Source: Eurosta solidaginis (taxonomy: Eukaryota; Arthropoda; Insecta; Diptera; Tephritidae). Taken from it: a stretch of 64,000 bases of DNA. The notes under the pieces are model-generated. The model saw only the letters and a program-made list of their open reading frames with translations, was not told the DNA's origin and ran no database searches. Within the stretch, counting starts at the first letter, position 1; each line of letters opens with the position of its first letter. The DNA is taken from positions 188,727,477 through 188,791,476 of the forward strand of contig NC_090322.1 of the NCBI RefSeq assembly GCF_040869045.1, written 5' to 3'. A program made the position numbers and the translations under genes. Shown piece by piece: positions 34,101 to 45,484 of the stretch.

Positions 34101-37100
34101 AGGATCCAATCAGGGTCATTTCGGGACTATTTCGGGATCATTGGGGTACCTTCCTGCTTCATTTCTAGACGGTTTTTCTGGATCCGTCCGGGATCCCGTC
34201 GGGGTAATTGCGGGACTTTCTCTCGACTAATACGGGATCATTTGGGGTAGCTTCCGGCATCATTGCTAGATGTTTTTCGGGATCCGCCCGGGATCCCGTC
34301 AGGGTCATTTCGGTACTATTTCGGGATCATTTGGGGTACCTACCGGCTTCATTTCTAGATGGTTTTCGGGATCCGTCCGGGATCCCGGCAGGGTCATTTC
34401 GGGACTATTTCGGTATCATTTGGGGTACCTTCCGGCTTCATTTCTAGATGGTTTTGTGGATCCGTCCGGGATCCCGTCGTGGTAATTTCGGGACTTTTTC
34501 TCGAATAATACAGGATCATTTAAGGTAGCTTCCGTCATCATTGCTAGATGGTTTTCGGGATACGTCCGGGATCCCGTCTTGGTCATTTCGGGACTTTTTC
34601 TCGACTTATACGGGATCATTTGGGGACGCTTTCGGCATCATTTCTGGATGGTTTTCGGGATCCGTCCGGGAACCCGTAGGGGTCATTTCGGGACTTTTTC
34701 TCGACTAATACGGGATCATTTGGGGACGCTTTCGGCATCATTTCTGGATGGTTTTCGGGATCCGTCCGGGATCCCGTCTTGGTCATTTCGGGACTTTTTC
34801 TCGACTTATACGGGATCATTTCGGGACCTTTTCGGCATCATTTCTAGATGGTTTTCGGGATCCGTCCGGGATCCCGTCGGGGTCATTTCGGAACTTTTTC
34901 TCGACTAATACGGGATCATTTGGGGGACGCTTTCGGCATCATTTCTGGATGGTTTTCGGGATCCGTCCGGGATCCCGTCTTGGTCATTTCGGGACTTTTT
35001 CTCGACTTATACGGGATCATTTGTGGACCCTTTCGGCATCATATCTGGATGCTTTTCGGGATCCGTCCGGGAATCCGTCGGGGGTCATTTCGGGACTTTT
35101 TCTCCACTAATACGGGATTATTTGGGGACGCTTTCGGCATCATTTCTGGATGGTTTTCGGGATCCGTCCGGGATCCCGTCGGGGCCATTTCGGGACTATT
35201 TCGGGATCATTTGGGGTACCTTCCGGCATCATTTCTAGATGGTTTTCGGGATCCGTCCGGGATCCCGTCGTGATAATTTCGGGACTTTTTCTCGACTAAT
35301 ACAGGATCATTTAGGGTAGCTTCCGTCACCATTGCTAGATGGTTTTCGGGATCCGTCCGGGATCCCGTCTTGGTCATTTCGCGACTTTTTCTCGACTTAT
35401 ACGGGATCATTTGGGGACCCTTTCGGCATCATATCTGGATGCTTTTCGGGATCCGTCCGGGAACCCGTCGGGGTCATTTCGGGACTTTTTCTCGACTAAT
35501 ACGGGATCATTTGGGGACGCTTTCGGCATCATTTCTGGATGGTTTTCGGGATCCGTCCGGGATCCCGTCTTGGTCATTTCGGGACTTTTTCTCGACTTAT
35601 ACGGGATCATTTGGGGACCCTTTCGGCATCATATCTGGATGCTTTTCGGGATCCGTCCGGGAACCCGTCAGTGTCATTTCGGGACTTTTTCTCGACTAAT
35701 ACGGGATCTTTTGGGGGACGCTTTCGGCATCATTTCTGGATGGTTTTCGGGATCCGTCCGGGATCCCGTCGAGGTCATTTCGGGAATATTTCGGGATCAT
35801 TTGGGGTACCTTGCGGCATCATTTCTAGATGGTTTTCGGGATCCCGTCATGGTCATTTCGCTACTATTTCGGGATCATTTGAGATACCTTCCGGCACCAT
35901 TTCTAGATGGTTTATGGAATCCGTTCGGGATCCCGTCGGGATCATTTCGGTACTGTTTCAGGATCATTTGAGGTACCTTCCGGCACCATTTCTAGATGGT
36001 TTTAGGGATCCGTCCGGGATCCCGTCAGGGCCATTTCGGGACTATTTCGGGATACCTTCCGGCATCATTTCTGGATAGTTTTCGGGATCCATCCGGGATC
36101 CCAACGGGGTCAATTCAGGACTTTTCCTCGACTAATACGGGATGATTTGGGGACCCTTTCGGCATTATTTCTGGATGCTTTTCGGGATCCGTCAGGAATT
36201 CCGTCGGGGTCATTTCAGAACTTTTTCGGGACTAATACGGGATAATTAGGGGAGCCTTTCGGCATCATTTCTGGATGGTTTTCGGGATCCGTACGGGATC
36301 CTGCCAGGGTCATTTCGGGACTATTTCGGGATCATTTGGGGTACCTTCCGGCATCATTTCTATATGATTTTGAGGATCCGTCCGGGATCCCGTCGGGGTT
36401 ATTTCGGGACTTTTTATCGACTGGTATCGGATCATTTGGGGACCCTTTCGGCATAATTTCTGGATGGTTTTCGGGATCCGCCCGGGATCCCTTCCGGGTC
36501 ATTTCGGAACTTTTTCGGGACTATTTCGGGATCATTTGGGGTATTTTCCGGCATCATTTCTGTATGGTATTCGGGATCATTTGGGGTCCCTTCCGGTATA
36601 ATTTCTGGATGGTTTTCGGTCATTTCGGGATCATTTCTGGATAGTTTTTGGGATCCGTGCGGGATCCCGTCGGGGTAATTTCTGGACTTTTCAGAGATTG
36701 TTTCGGGATTATTTTGGGCCCTTCCAAGATCATTTCTGGATGGATTTCGAGATCTGTCCGGGATCCCGTCAGGGTCATTTAGGAGTCCGTTCGAGATCCC
36801 GTCAGGGTCATTTCGGGACTATTAGGGGATCATTTGAGGATCTTTCCGGCATCATTTCTGGATAGTTTTCGGAATCCGTCTGGGATCCCGTCGGGGTCAT
36901 TTCAGAACTTTTTCGGGACTAATACGGGATCATTTTGGGACCCTTCCGGAATAATTTCTGTATGGTTTTCGCGATCCGTCGTGGATCCCCTAAGGACCCT
37001 TCCTGGATATTTTCTGGATGGTTTTTGAGAACCGTCCGGGAGCCCGTCAGGGTCTTTTCGGAACTTTTTCGGGACTATTTCGGGATCATTTTGGTACCCT

Positions 37101-37300
37101 TCAGGCATCATTTCTTTGTGGTTCTCTGGATAAGTTTAGAATCGTGTCGTTGTCATTTCGGGGTTTTTGGGAATATTCCGGGAACTTTTGGAGACCCTTC
37201 CGTGGCATTTCTAGATGGTTTTCGGGATCTGTCCGCGATAGCGTCGGGGTCATTTCGTGGATTTTTCTGGATAATTTCGGGATCATTTGGGGATCCTATC
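31176..37300 (+). repeat. Satellite array A2, with 100-bp units
   Basis: From about 32,500 to 35,800 the unit is 100 bp: TTTCTGGATG starts at 34641 and 34741, with its variant TTTCTAGATG at 34841. Compared with the 89-bp form it has an extra ~11 bp (CTCGACTAATA) before GGGATCATTT. Alternating subtypes (TCGACTTATAC/TCGACTAATAC; GTCTTGGTCA/GTCGGGGTCA) suggest ~200-bp dimers. Shorter ~89-bp forms with CTAGATGGTTT recur at 33,100-33,800. Confidence 0.88.
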
Positions 37301-37459
37301 AGGTTATCAGCTCATTTAGTTCTTTTTTTACTCAATTACAAAAATAAAATGTATTAGACAGAAACATCTTTTTAAACAGATAACTTGATAAGCAGGCTAA
37401 CGTGAATATCCCATATATTTAATTTTCTCCTTGCGGACGGGGCCGCGGGTAAAGGCTAG
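37301..37459 (+). other. Helitron A 3' tail with terminal hairpin
   Basis: After the last satellite unit comes GGTTATCAGCTCATTTAGTT, an AT-rich segment, AAGCAGGCTAACGTGAATA, the GCGG/CCGC hairpin and CTAG. The same tail ends Helitrons B and C; D keeps only its last part. Confidence 0.8.
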
Positions 37460-38230
37460 TATATTATAAATGGGAAAGTTTGGATGTTAAGATGTTTGGA
37501 TGTTTGGATGTTTGTCCAGACGTTTGTCTTTGTGACTCAATAACGCAAGAACGGCTGGACCGATTTGGATGAAATTTTGCACACATATAGCCAATAGTCT
37601 AGAAGGATCTACTAGCTATATATTTTTCAAAAGGGGGCGTGGTCCCCGCCCCCTAGGAACAGTTATAATTTAATTATTATATTTTTTCGTCTTTGCGACT
37701 GAATCACGCCAGAATGGCTACACGGATTTTGATGAAATTTGGGACACAGACAGTAGTCTACTAGCGAAATTTTTTTCGAACATGGAAAGAGGGGTGGGGG
37801 TCCCACGACCCCTTCGAGAAATTATTTTTCATAATTTTTTACACATTATAACTTTACGTATACTGGCCTTCACCAATATCACAGACTCAAGGGGTCAAAT
37901 AAGTCGAGGGCTTACAGAGTAAACAGTGACACCCTCCGCCCGCCCCCTTTATCTCCCCCTCTGGTGTAAAAATCCATAAATTGTTATAACTCAATCTAAA
38001 TTTTCTCCTAAATCAATAGTTTTTGGTATCTGGTACATACAGAACGAGATCTAGACAATTTTGGAGGAACGATCAGTGGTCCTCTCCTCTACTCCCGCCA
38101 TCCGCCCACCATCAATTGTTTTTATTAGCACGCTTTTATTAGCTTTACCTGTATGTTCCTATCTAACTTTTTATTCGCTCCAATGCGCCTGCTGCCTTAT
38201 TAACATGGTTTTATAATTAGCGTCACCTTA

Positions 38231-39855
38231 TTTGTAATCCCGTAAGGGTCATATCGAGACCCTTCCGGGATCATTTCTGGATGGTTTTCGGGATCGGTCC
38301 GGGATTACGCCGGGATAATTTCGGGACTTTTTCGGGACTATTTCGGGATCATTTTGGGACCCTTCCGGGATCATTTCTGTATAGTTTACGGGATCCGTCC
38401 GGGATCCCGTCGGGGTTATTTTGGAACATTTTCGGGACTATTCCGGAATCATTTCGGGACTATTTCGCGATCATTTGGGGACCCTTCCGTCATCATTTCT
38501 GGATGGTTTTCGGGATCCGTGCGGGATCTCGTCGGGGTCATATGGGGACTTTTTCGGGATCATTTGGGGGCTCTTCCGGCATCATTTCTGGATGGTTTTC
38601 GGAATCCCTCCGGGATATCGTCGGGGTCATTTGGGGACTTTTTCGGGATCATTTGGGGGCTCTTCCGGCATCATTTCTGGTTGGTTTTCGGGATCCGTCT
38701 GGGATCTCGTCGGGGTTATTTGGGGACTTTTTCGGGATCATTTTGGGGCTCATCCGGCATCATTTCTGGATGGTTTTCGGGATCCGTCCGGGATCCCGTC
38801 GGGGTCATTTCGGGACTTTTTCGCGACTAATACGGGATCATTTGGGAACCCTTTCGGCATCATTTCTGGATGGTTTTCGGGATCCGTCCGGGATCCCATT
38901 AGGGTAATTTCGGGACTATTAGGGGATCATTTGGGAACCTTTCCGGCATCGTTTCTGGATAATTTTCGGGATCCGTCCGGGATGCCGACGAGGTGATTTC
39001 GGGACTATTTCGGGATCATTTGGGATACCTACCGGCATCATTTCTGGATGGTTTTTGGGATTCGTCCGTGATCCCGTCGTTGTCCTTTCGGGATTTTTTT
39101 CGACTAATACGGGATCACTTGCGGACCCTTTCGGCATCATTTCTGGTTAGTTGTCGGGATCCCGTCACGGTCATTTCGGGAATATTAGGGGATCATTTGA
39201 GGACCTTTCCGGCATCATTTCTGTATTGTTTTCGGAATCCTTTCGGGATCCCGTCAGGGTCATTTTGGGACTTTTTCGGGGCTAATACGGGATCATTTGG
39301 GGATCCTCTAGGGGTCGTTTCGTGACTTTTTCTGTTTTATTTCGGGATCATTTGGGGACCCTTCCGAGATCATTTCTGGATCCGTCCGGGATGCCGTAGG
39401 AGCCATTTCGGGATTTTTTGTTACTTTTCCGGGATAGTTTTTGGACCCTTCCGGGATCATTTCTGGATCTGTGCGGGATCCCATCTGGGTCATTTCCGGA
39501 CTATTTCGGGATCATTTTGGGATCCTTCCGGAATCATTTCTGTATGGTTTTCGCGATCCGTCGTTGATTCCCTCAAAGCCATTTCGGAACCTTTTCTGGA
39601 GTATGTCGGGGTCATTTGGGGACTTTTTCGGGATCATTTGGGGCTCTTCCGGCATCATTTCTGCATGGTTTTCGGGATCCGTGCGGGATCTCGTCGGGGT
39701 CATTTGGGGACTTTTTCGGGATCATTTGGGGGCTCTTCCGGCATCATTTCTGGATGGTTTTCGGGATCCGTCCGGGATCCCATCAGGGTAATTTCGGGAC
39801 TAATAGGGGATCATTTGTGGACCTTTCCGGCATCATTTCTGGATAATTTTCGGTA
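38231..39855 (+). repeat. Satellite array B1
   Basis: Satellite from CGTAAGGGTCATATCGAGAC to the LINE insertion point. Units are mixed 89/100-bp forms with TCATTTGGGGGCTCTTCCGG variants. It ends in TAATTTTCGGTA (39844-39855), the left target-site duplication of the LINE. Confidence 0.85.
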
Positions 39856-39962
39856 GGTAGGTAGGTAGGTTGAACTGGCCGGTCCATGAGGACCTCACAT
39901 AGACTGATTGATTCCGTAGTGTTACCAGAAGTTTGTTTTAACGACCAAACTGAAAAACCCTA

Positions 39963-42900
39963 TCAAAAACCAGGACCTATGTTATAAAATAACTCCGTCC
40001 TCTTGGCAAATACTAGAAGCTTCCTAGGACTTAAGCCACTTGCTGCTTCTAGATCTGACAGCTGTATCACTCCTAATAGCTGGAGTCTTACCCTGGCAAG
40101 TGCAGGGCACGAGCACAGAACGTGCTCGATCGTTTCCTCCTCCAACCCGCACTTCCTACACCTGCTATCACTGACCAAGCCTAGTTTAAAGGCATGTGAC
40201 GCCAGAAGGCAGTGTCCAGTCAGAATACCCGTCATGAGTATACAGTCCTCTCTTTTTAATGATAGGAGCAACTGTGTTAGTCTAAGGTTGTAAGACCTAC
40301 ACATAATTTTCGACACTTTACAGCCCCGCGCTTGAACCCACGCCTTTCCCGCTTGGTCGATCATGTGCACCTATCGCCTTCGCTTAATCTCGCCCAATCT
40401 AATTGGGACATCTACGGAGCAAGCTTCAAGGGATGCGCCCTTTTTAGCTAGTTCGTCCGCTTTTTCATTCCCATCTATTCCCATATGCCCTGGGACCCAA
40501 TATAGATGTATGCTTCTCCCTGTCCCGATTCTCTCCAGAGACTGCTTACACTCTAACACGCATTTAGATGCTGTGCTATGCGAGATTATTGCCTTAATTG
40601 CTGCTTGACTGTCAATATAAAAGTTAACACGGTTGCAGCTTAAGCTATTCTCTTCCAGGGTTTCTACTGCTTTGGTTACGGCTAATATTTCCGCTTGGAA
40701 AACGCTACAGTAATCCGGCAGCCTGTAGGATCTGCTTAATTCCGGATCAGCGCAGTATACCGCACACCCTACTCCTTCCACTATTTTGGAACCATCGGTG
40801 TACACATGTATCGCCTCGTCCGCCATTTGCGCACCCTTGCTCCAACCGTCCACCTCTATTGTGGCCTTAAGATCTCCCTCAAAGTGCAGGTAGGGAATCA
40901 TGTAGTCTGTTCGTCTTGTGACTGAGGACGCTATACTACTATGACCATATGGTCGGCGCTCAAGCTGCCCCAAAGCATCGAGCCTGGTTGCGGTCGTTAA
41001 CGCTTTGTTCTTTGCTACCACGTCTACAGGTGGAATGTGCAGAATGACATACCGTGCAGCCGTCGGGGTTGTTTTTAGGGCTCCCGTAATGCAAAGCATC
41101 GATAGTCTGCATACCCCCTCTAATTTTTTGAGGTATGTTGTTTTTTGTGTGGCTTTCCACCAAACAAGAACTCCATAGTATAGAATAGGGCTTACAATCG
41201 CTGTAAAAAACCCAATGAGAAAGAGAGGGCGATAGGCCCCACGTACGCCCCAGCATTCTTTTACATGCATAGAGTGCCGTTGAGGCCTTCTTCACCCTCT
41301 CCTCCACGTTGAGCTTCCATGACAGCTTACTGTCTAGGATGATTCCTAGATATTTTGTGCAAGGTTTCTCCTGTAAGGTCACCGCTCCTAACTTAGGCCT
41401 GGTCCAATTTGGGACCTTGTACCTCTTTGTAAACAAGACCATATCCGTCTTCTCCGCATTGACTTTCAGCCCGACATTAGATGCCCAGGTATGAATATCC
41501 CGAAGCGCCCGATCCATCAAAGAACTAATCGTTGGAAGGCATTTTCCACTTATGACAATTGCAACGTCATCTGCGTAGGCCGTAAGTTTTACGGGTCCCT
41601 CATCGAATTGCCTGAGCAGTTGGTTGATGACCAGTGTCCACAGCAGAGGTGATAGCACCCCTCCCTGCGGCGTGCCCCTGTCCACTGATTTCGTGGCCTC
41701 GTACAATCCCCATTGTGATGTAATCTTTCTGCAATTTAACATGCAGCCGATCCATCTGATTAAGGCAGGATGTACTTTAATGTAATTAAGACCATCCATA
41801 ATCGCCCATTTTGCAACATTATTGAAAGCCCCGGCAATGTCCAAGAAGACTCCTAGAGCATACTCCTTATATTCCAGGGATTTCTCTATGCATATTACAA
41901 CATCTATGCAATGCGGTGTCTACCGACTTGCCTTTGGTGTACGCATGCTGTGTTGTGGAGAGCAGCTTTTCATCCACGTTGGACTTTATGTACACATCTA
42001 TCAGCCTCTCAAAGGTTTTGAGCAGAAATGATGTTAAGCTAATGGGTCTATAGTCTTTGGGATACACGTGACCGATCTTCCCCGCCTTTGGTAGAAAAGC
42101 TGCACGAGCAGTTCTGCAAGAGTGCGGTACATGATTCAGTCTTATGCACCCATCGAATATTATTTTAAGCCATTCCACTACCGCCCTACTTGAGACTTGT
42201 AGCATGGCCGGGAATATACCATCTGGGCCCGGCGATTTAAACTTAGAAAACGTCTTCACTGCCCACTCGATCTTGGTATCGGTCACCAAGCCCGGCACCA
42301 CTAGCTCCGTGATCGAAGTGTGAGTGATGTCTGCTGGTTCTTTTAAACCGTCTCCCGATGGGAAATGTGTATCGAGAAGCACCTCAAGGGATTCCTCACT
42401 ATCATGTGACCATTCCTCGTTCTCTTTCTTTATTAGTCCCTGGACTATGTTTCCCTTTGCTAGGACTTTTTTCAACCGTGCTGTTTCACTGGAGCACTCT
42501 ATGTCCGTGCAGAAACTTTTCCATGAGTTTCTCTTCGCCCTGGAAATTTCACGCTTGTAGATCCTCAGTAGATCCCTGTACTCGTCCCGACACGCTTCGC
42601 TTTCCGCGGTCTTTGCGAGTTTAAACATTTCTTTTACCTGTCTTCTTAGAAGACTCAGCTCATTGCTGCACCATGGCGGCTTTGCTTTTCCTCTGAATCT
42701 TCTTAGAGGGCAAGCTTTGTTATACGCAGTCATAAGCGTCCTTGTTAGGAATTCATTCGACTCCTCCAGTTCCTCTACATTAGCAACCTCTTTGGGTTGT
42801 CCCAGTTTCGTTTCTACATGTTTCTGGAATTTAGTCCAATTCGTTGCCCTAGGGTTTCTAAAGGTTCCTCCCTTCTCTACCCTCTTTAGTGGGATGCTGA

Positions 42901-43546
42901 AGCTTATATACGCATGGTCGGAGAAGGATGGTCTATCGAGAACCATCCAATCATACCTTGATATATCACGCTCGGAGCTCAATGTAATATCCAGAACATT
43001 GCTGGATGTTGGACCAATGTATGTAGGAACATTTCCCCTGTTGGCTATCTGCAAATTGGTTTGCAGGATGTAACAAAATAGAGATTCGCCTCTCTCGTTC
43101 GTATCTGCTCCTCCCCACGCATTGTGGTGCGCATTTGCATCTGCGCCTATGACCAACCGCCCTTTGCGCCCTTCCTCCTGTACCAGCCTTTTGCACTCCA
43201 TCGGTGGAACCTCCGCAGCATGGGCCATGTAGCATGACGCCAGGATAAATGCCTGCTTATTCTTTTGCTCAACGGCCACCGCTACGAGATCCTCGGTGGT
43301 GTAATTAGGCAGCATATATGAATGCAGCTGTTTCCTTACCATTACTACAGCTCGCACCCGTCCTTCCGTTTGTGCGTAGTAAACGCCAAACCCGCGCGCG
43401 CTAAGTCCAGAAACCTTTCCTCCCGATGAGAGCCACGGCTCCTGGATCAGCGCCACGTCAAACGAACCCTCCTCAAGGGTTAGGAGGAGTTCGCTCGACG
43501 CCACTTTACTGTGTTGGAGGTTTATCTGTAGGACTCGCAGCACCAT
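39963..43546 (-). pseudogene. LINE ORF2: endonuclease, RT, RNase H (broken)
   Basis: ORF2 encodes the enzyme for target-primed reverse transcription. Frame 1 (43,546-41,867, starting MVLRVLQINLQHS) holds the endonuclease: LIQEPW near residue 36, GADANAHHNAWG near 138, SDHAYISFSI near 212, then the start of RT (DYRPISLTSFLLKTFERLID). After a frameshift near 41,900, the second piece has FNNVAKWAI and the catalytic AYADD (about 41,563-41,582). After another frameshift near 41,210 comes the rest of RT and RNase H, with the catalytic signature VYTDGSK, FQAEILAV, FYIDSQAAIKA and GHMGIDGNEKADELA. An in-frame TAG (40,371-40,373) precedes the C-terminal CRKCGLEEETIEHVLCSC motif. All catalytic residues I can check are present, so the lesions look recent. 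The separate open pieces 40960-41844, 40371-41270 and 39963-40370 are parts of this one gene. Confidence 0.85.
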
Positions 43547-45110
43547 TGGGCTGTTTGTCCCCCTCCAGCACCTTCGTCTTGACGTCGTCGTCCTCCTCTT
43601 GCCCTTTTGGTTTAGAGTATTCGAGGCCCCCTTCAGCCCCTCGTGAATGTTGTGCCGTGTGTTCCTCTGTGCGAGTCACAGCACCATTTAGCGGTTTGGC
43701 CTCTTCTAGCTCGTTCGTGGTGACGTCGGGGACCTCCACCTGTTTTTTTTCCCTTAGGCTTCTGAGGTCCTTTTCGACTTCGCCCACTTCCAGCGTGTTA
43801 GGATTTTTATCCTCGGGACTTCTTTTCCTGAGTCGCATGTAAATTTTGCCAGTGCCAAAGGACATTTTGCCAAGCTGCGTGTACAGAATATCCTCCGCCT
43901 GCTTGTTTATTTGGAAGATGTAGAACTGACCATCCTCGGTAGGCCGAGATACAGTAAGTACCTTCCAATCCTGTGTCGGTATGTTCGGATTCTGATTCTG
44001 CAGAACTCGCAGTGTATCCTCCGACTTCATCACGCATGGTATCCATACCTTAACTTTTGGTACCGTGGGGATTTGCGCTTTATCCACCACCTCAAACCGC
44101 GCGTTCGTGCCTTGCCTTTGGAGGTTTGGAACGACTTCCTCCAGCCACCGCAAGCTCGCGATATTGTCGCACGCTATCATCTTCACACCATTATACCATC
44201 CCCCCGAATCAAAGGTTGGAAGGGGCTTACTTGGTTGTTCCCGCATCATCTTAAGCATTAAGCTAATAAGCTCCCTTTCCACAGATCTCCACCTTTCAGT
44301 AGTCATTTGTCCGAACGGACTGCTACGATCAACCAGCGCCACAGTCAGTGACTGCTTTGCCACATCACTCATCTTCTCGGGAAAAGCAGGAGTCTTAGTG
44401 TTATCTCCCTTTGGAACCTCCGAGAACACCGGAGTCTTCGCATTAACTCCCTTTAGCGCCTCCGAGAAAGCCGGAGTCTTAGCGTTATCTCCCTTTGGCT
44501 TATCTCCTACTTCCGTAGTTGGAACTTCCCTCTGACTGGCAGCTTTCGAGGTAGTTGCTACATCGCTATTGGAACCCATCTGTCTTACAGCTTTGGGCCT
44601 ACTTGTCTTGTCTATGCGACTGCCCTGCCTCGCGGCTCTAGGACTGGGTCCTTTCTGCCTCTTGAAAGCAGGCTTGTCGCCTTCTGCTGAACGGTGCCTC
44701 TTCATTCGGCCATTCGACGCTTCTTCCTCCTCGTACCGGTTGCAGAACCGAGGGTTTCTCGCAGCAAACCTTTTGAACTGCCTTCGACCTACTTCTACCG
44801 CTTCATGGGCCCATTCCAAACGCTCGATCTCCACTTCTGTTGGGTCGACCACTGCTCCCAAGCGTTGTACAATTCTTAGTACTGCACGGTACTGCGAGAG
44901 AGCTCTTTTACTTCCTCTGCTCCGTACCCTTCTCCACTCTTCTACTCCGTTTTCATTTGTGTGCTTCTCCAACACGGAGTTCATTGAATCAGCACTACTC
45001 TCGCTCCCCGAGTCCGACGCATCGCTTAATTCGTATTTGTCGTCCTTGGATTGCGACTCAGTCCTCCTCTTTACATCCTCCTTATTACATTCAGGTAATG
45101 AGTTGTTCAT
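43506..45110 (-). CDS. LINE ORF1 (gag-like) protein
   Basis: ORF1 of the LINE, probably the RNA-binding partner of the retrotransposition complex. The reading frame is open from 45,320, but I chose the Met at 45,108-45,110 (MNNSLPECNK). The upstream 70 codons overlap leader sequence that also occurs in the deleted copy near 4,650-4,760. That gives about 534 residues. Visible features: an acidic, Ser-rich N-terminus (DASDSGSESSADS), basic stretches (RRVRSRGSKR, MKRHRSAEGDKPAFKRQ), and three imperfect repeats of KGDNAKTPAFSE around residues 215-255. A folded region about 310-435 (WYNGVKMIACDNIASLRWLE ... FQINKQAEDILYTQLGKM) resembles the DUF4780 type found in insect repeats; that is from memory and tentative. 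No CCHC knuckle is seen. It overlaps the ORF2 start by 41 bp in another frame. Confidence 0.72.
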   Translation of the reverse strand: MNNSLPECNKEDVKRRTESQSKDDKYELSDASDSGSESSADSMNSVLEKHTNENGVEEWRRVRSRGSKRALSQYRAVLRIVQRLGAVVDPTEVEIERLEWAHEAVEVGRRQFKRFAARNPRFCNRYEEEEASNGRMKRHRSAEGDKPAFKRQKGPSPRAARQGSRIDKTSRPKAVRQMGSNSDVATTSKAASQREVPTTEVGDKPKGDNAKTPAFSEALKGVNAKTPVFSEVPKGDNTKTPAFPEKMSDVAKQSLTVALVDRSSPFGQMTTERWRSVERELISLMLKMMREQPSKPLPTFDSGGWYNGVKMIACDNIASLRWLEEVVPNLQRQGTNARFEVVDKAQIPTVPKVKVWIPCVMKSEDTLRVLQNQNPNIPTQDWKVLTVSRPTEDGQFYIFQINKQAEDILYTQLGKMSFGTGKIYMRLRKRSPEDKNPNTLEVGEVEKDLRSLREKKQVEVPDVTTNELEEAKPLNGAVTRTEEHTAQHSRGAEGGLEYSKPKGQEEDDDVKTKVLEGDKQPNGAASPTDKPPTQ

Positions 45111-45484
45111 CTTGGTCGTACGACCACCTGCCCGACAAGGCGGGCTCAGCGGTCCAGTATTATATACGGGGAAAGAACCGTCCGCCACAGCAGCACCCCT
45201 TACTGCGGTAAGGCCATAAATACTTCCCGATATGGCCCGGTATCGGGAAGGCTCCGTTCGAATACAGCCGAATTTATCTCCTGGCTGCAAATCGTCCAAT
45301 AGGCACGGTCCGCATAACACCCTGGATTAGGGGGTTGGCAGTTCTTGGTCACCGACATCCCGCCGCCCTCCTATGAGGCGAAACGGCGTAGATGTCAGTC
45401 CTAAACAGCTCCGCCTCATAGTCGGGCGCTATGGAGTTCGGCTAAGCCCTCACACCAACGACAAGGTGCCTACCCTAGTGAGGG

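Larger units (their letters stand above)
26875..37459 (+). mobile_element. Helitron A, non-autonomous, satellite-bearing
   Basis: The 5' end is TCTAATCTAATATATATTAT directly after an A. The 3' end is GCGGACGGGGCCGC (hairpin), GGGTAAAGG, then CTAG (37456-37459). This matches Helitron structure, with no target duplication. The 5' domain (to ~27,690) contains a GGATGTTT octamer run and two related modules with ACGGCTGGACCGATTTGGAT and ATGGCTACACGGATTTTGAT. The rest is satellite, plus an AT-rich island and an assembly gap. There is no Rep/helicase, so transposition would need an autonomous partner. The length includes a 100-N gap and so is not exact. Helitron B follows directly head-to-tail. Confidence 0.82.
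39856..45484 (-). mobile_element. Nearly complete LOA/I-like LINE, 5.6 kb
   Basis: This non-LTR retrotransposon is antisense to the Helitron. It has a 5' leader (from 45,484), ORF1, a slightly overlapping ORF2 with endonuclease, RT, RNase H and a Cys/His motif, and a 3' end of (ACCT)n rather than poly(A). TAATTTTCGGTA occurs at 39844-39855 and 45485-45496, a 12-bp target-site duplication. It lies in satellite, since the joined flanks match an undisturbed unit near 52,922-52,945. RNase H plus a short tandem tail suggest the LOA or I clade; a tree would be needed. ORF2 lesions make it non-autonomous now. Confidence 0.85.

Noticed and set aside
40003..40293. Plus ORF of 96 codons as a host gene
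   Set aside because: It is antisense to the C-terminal Cys/His part of LINE ORF2.
43426..45219. Plus-strand ORFs opposite LINE ORF1 (43426-43842, 44065-44535, 44569-45219)
   Set aside because: They are shadows of the minus-strand ORF1, rich in Ser and Leu, and have no domain of their own.
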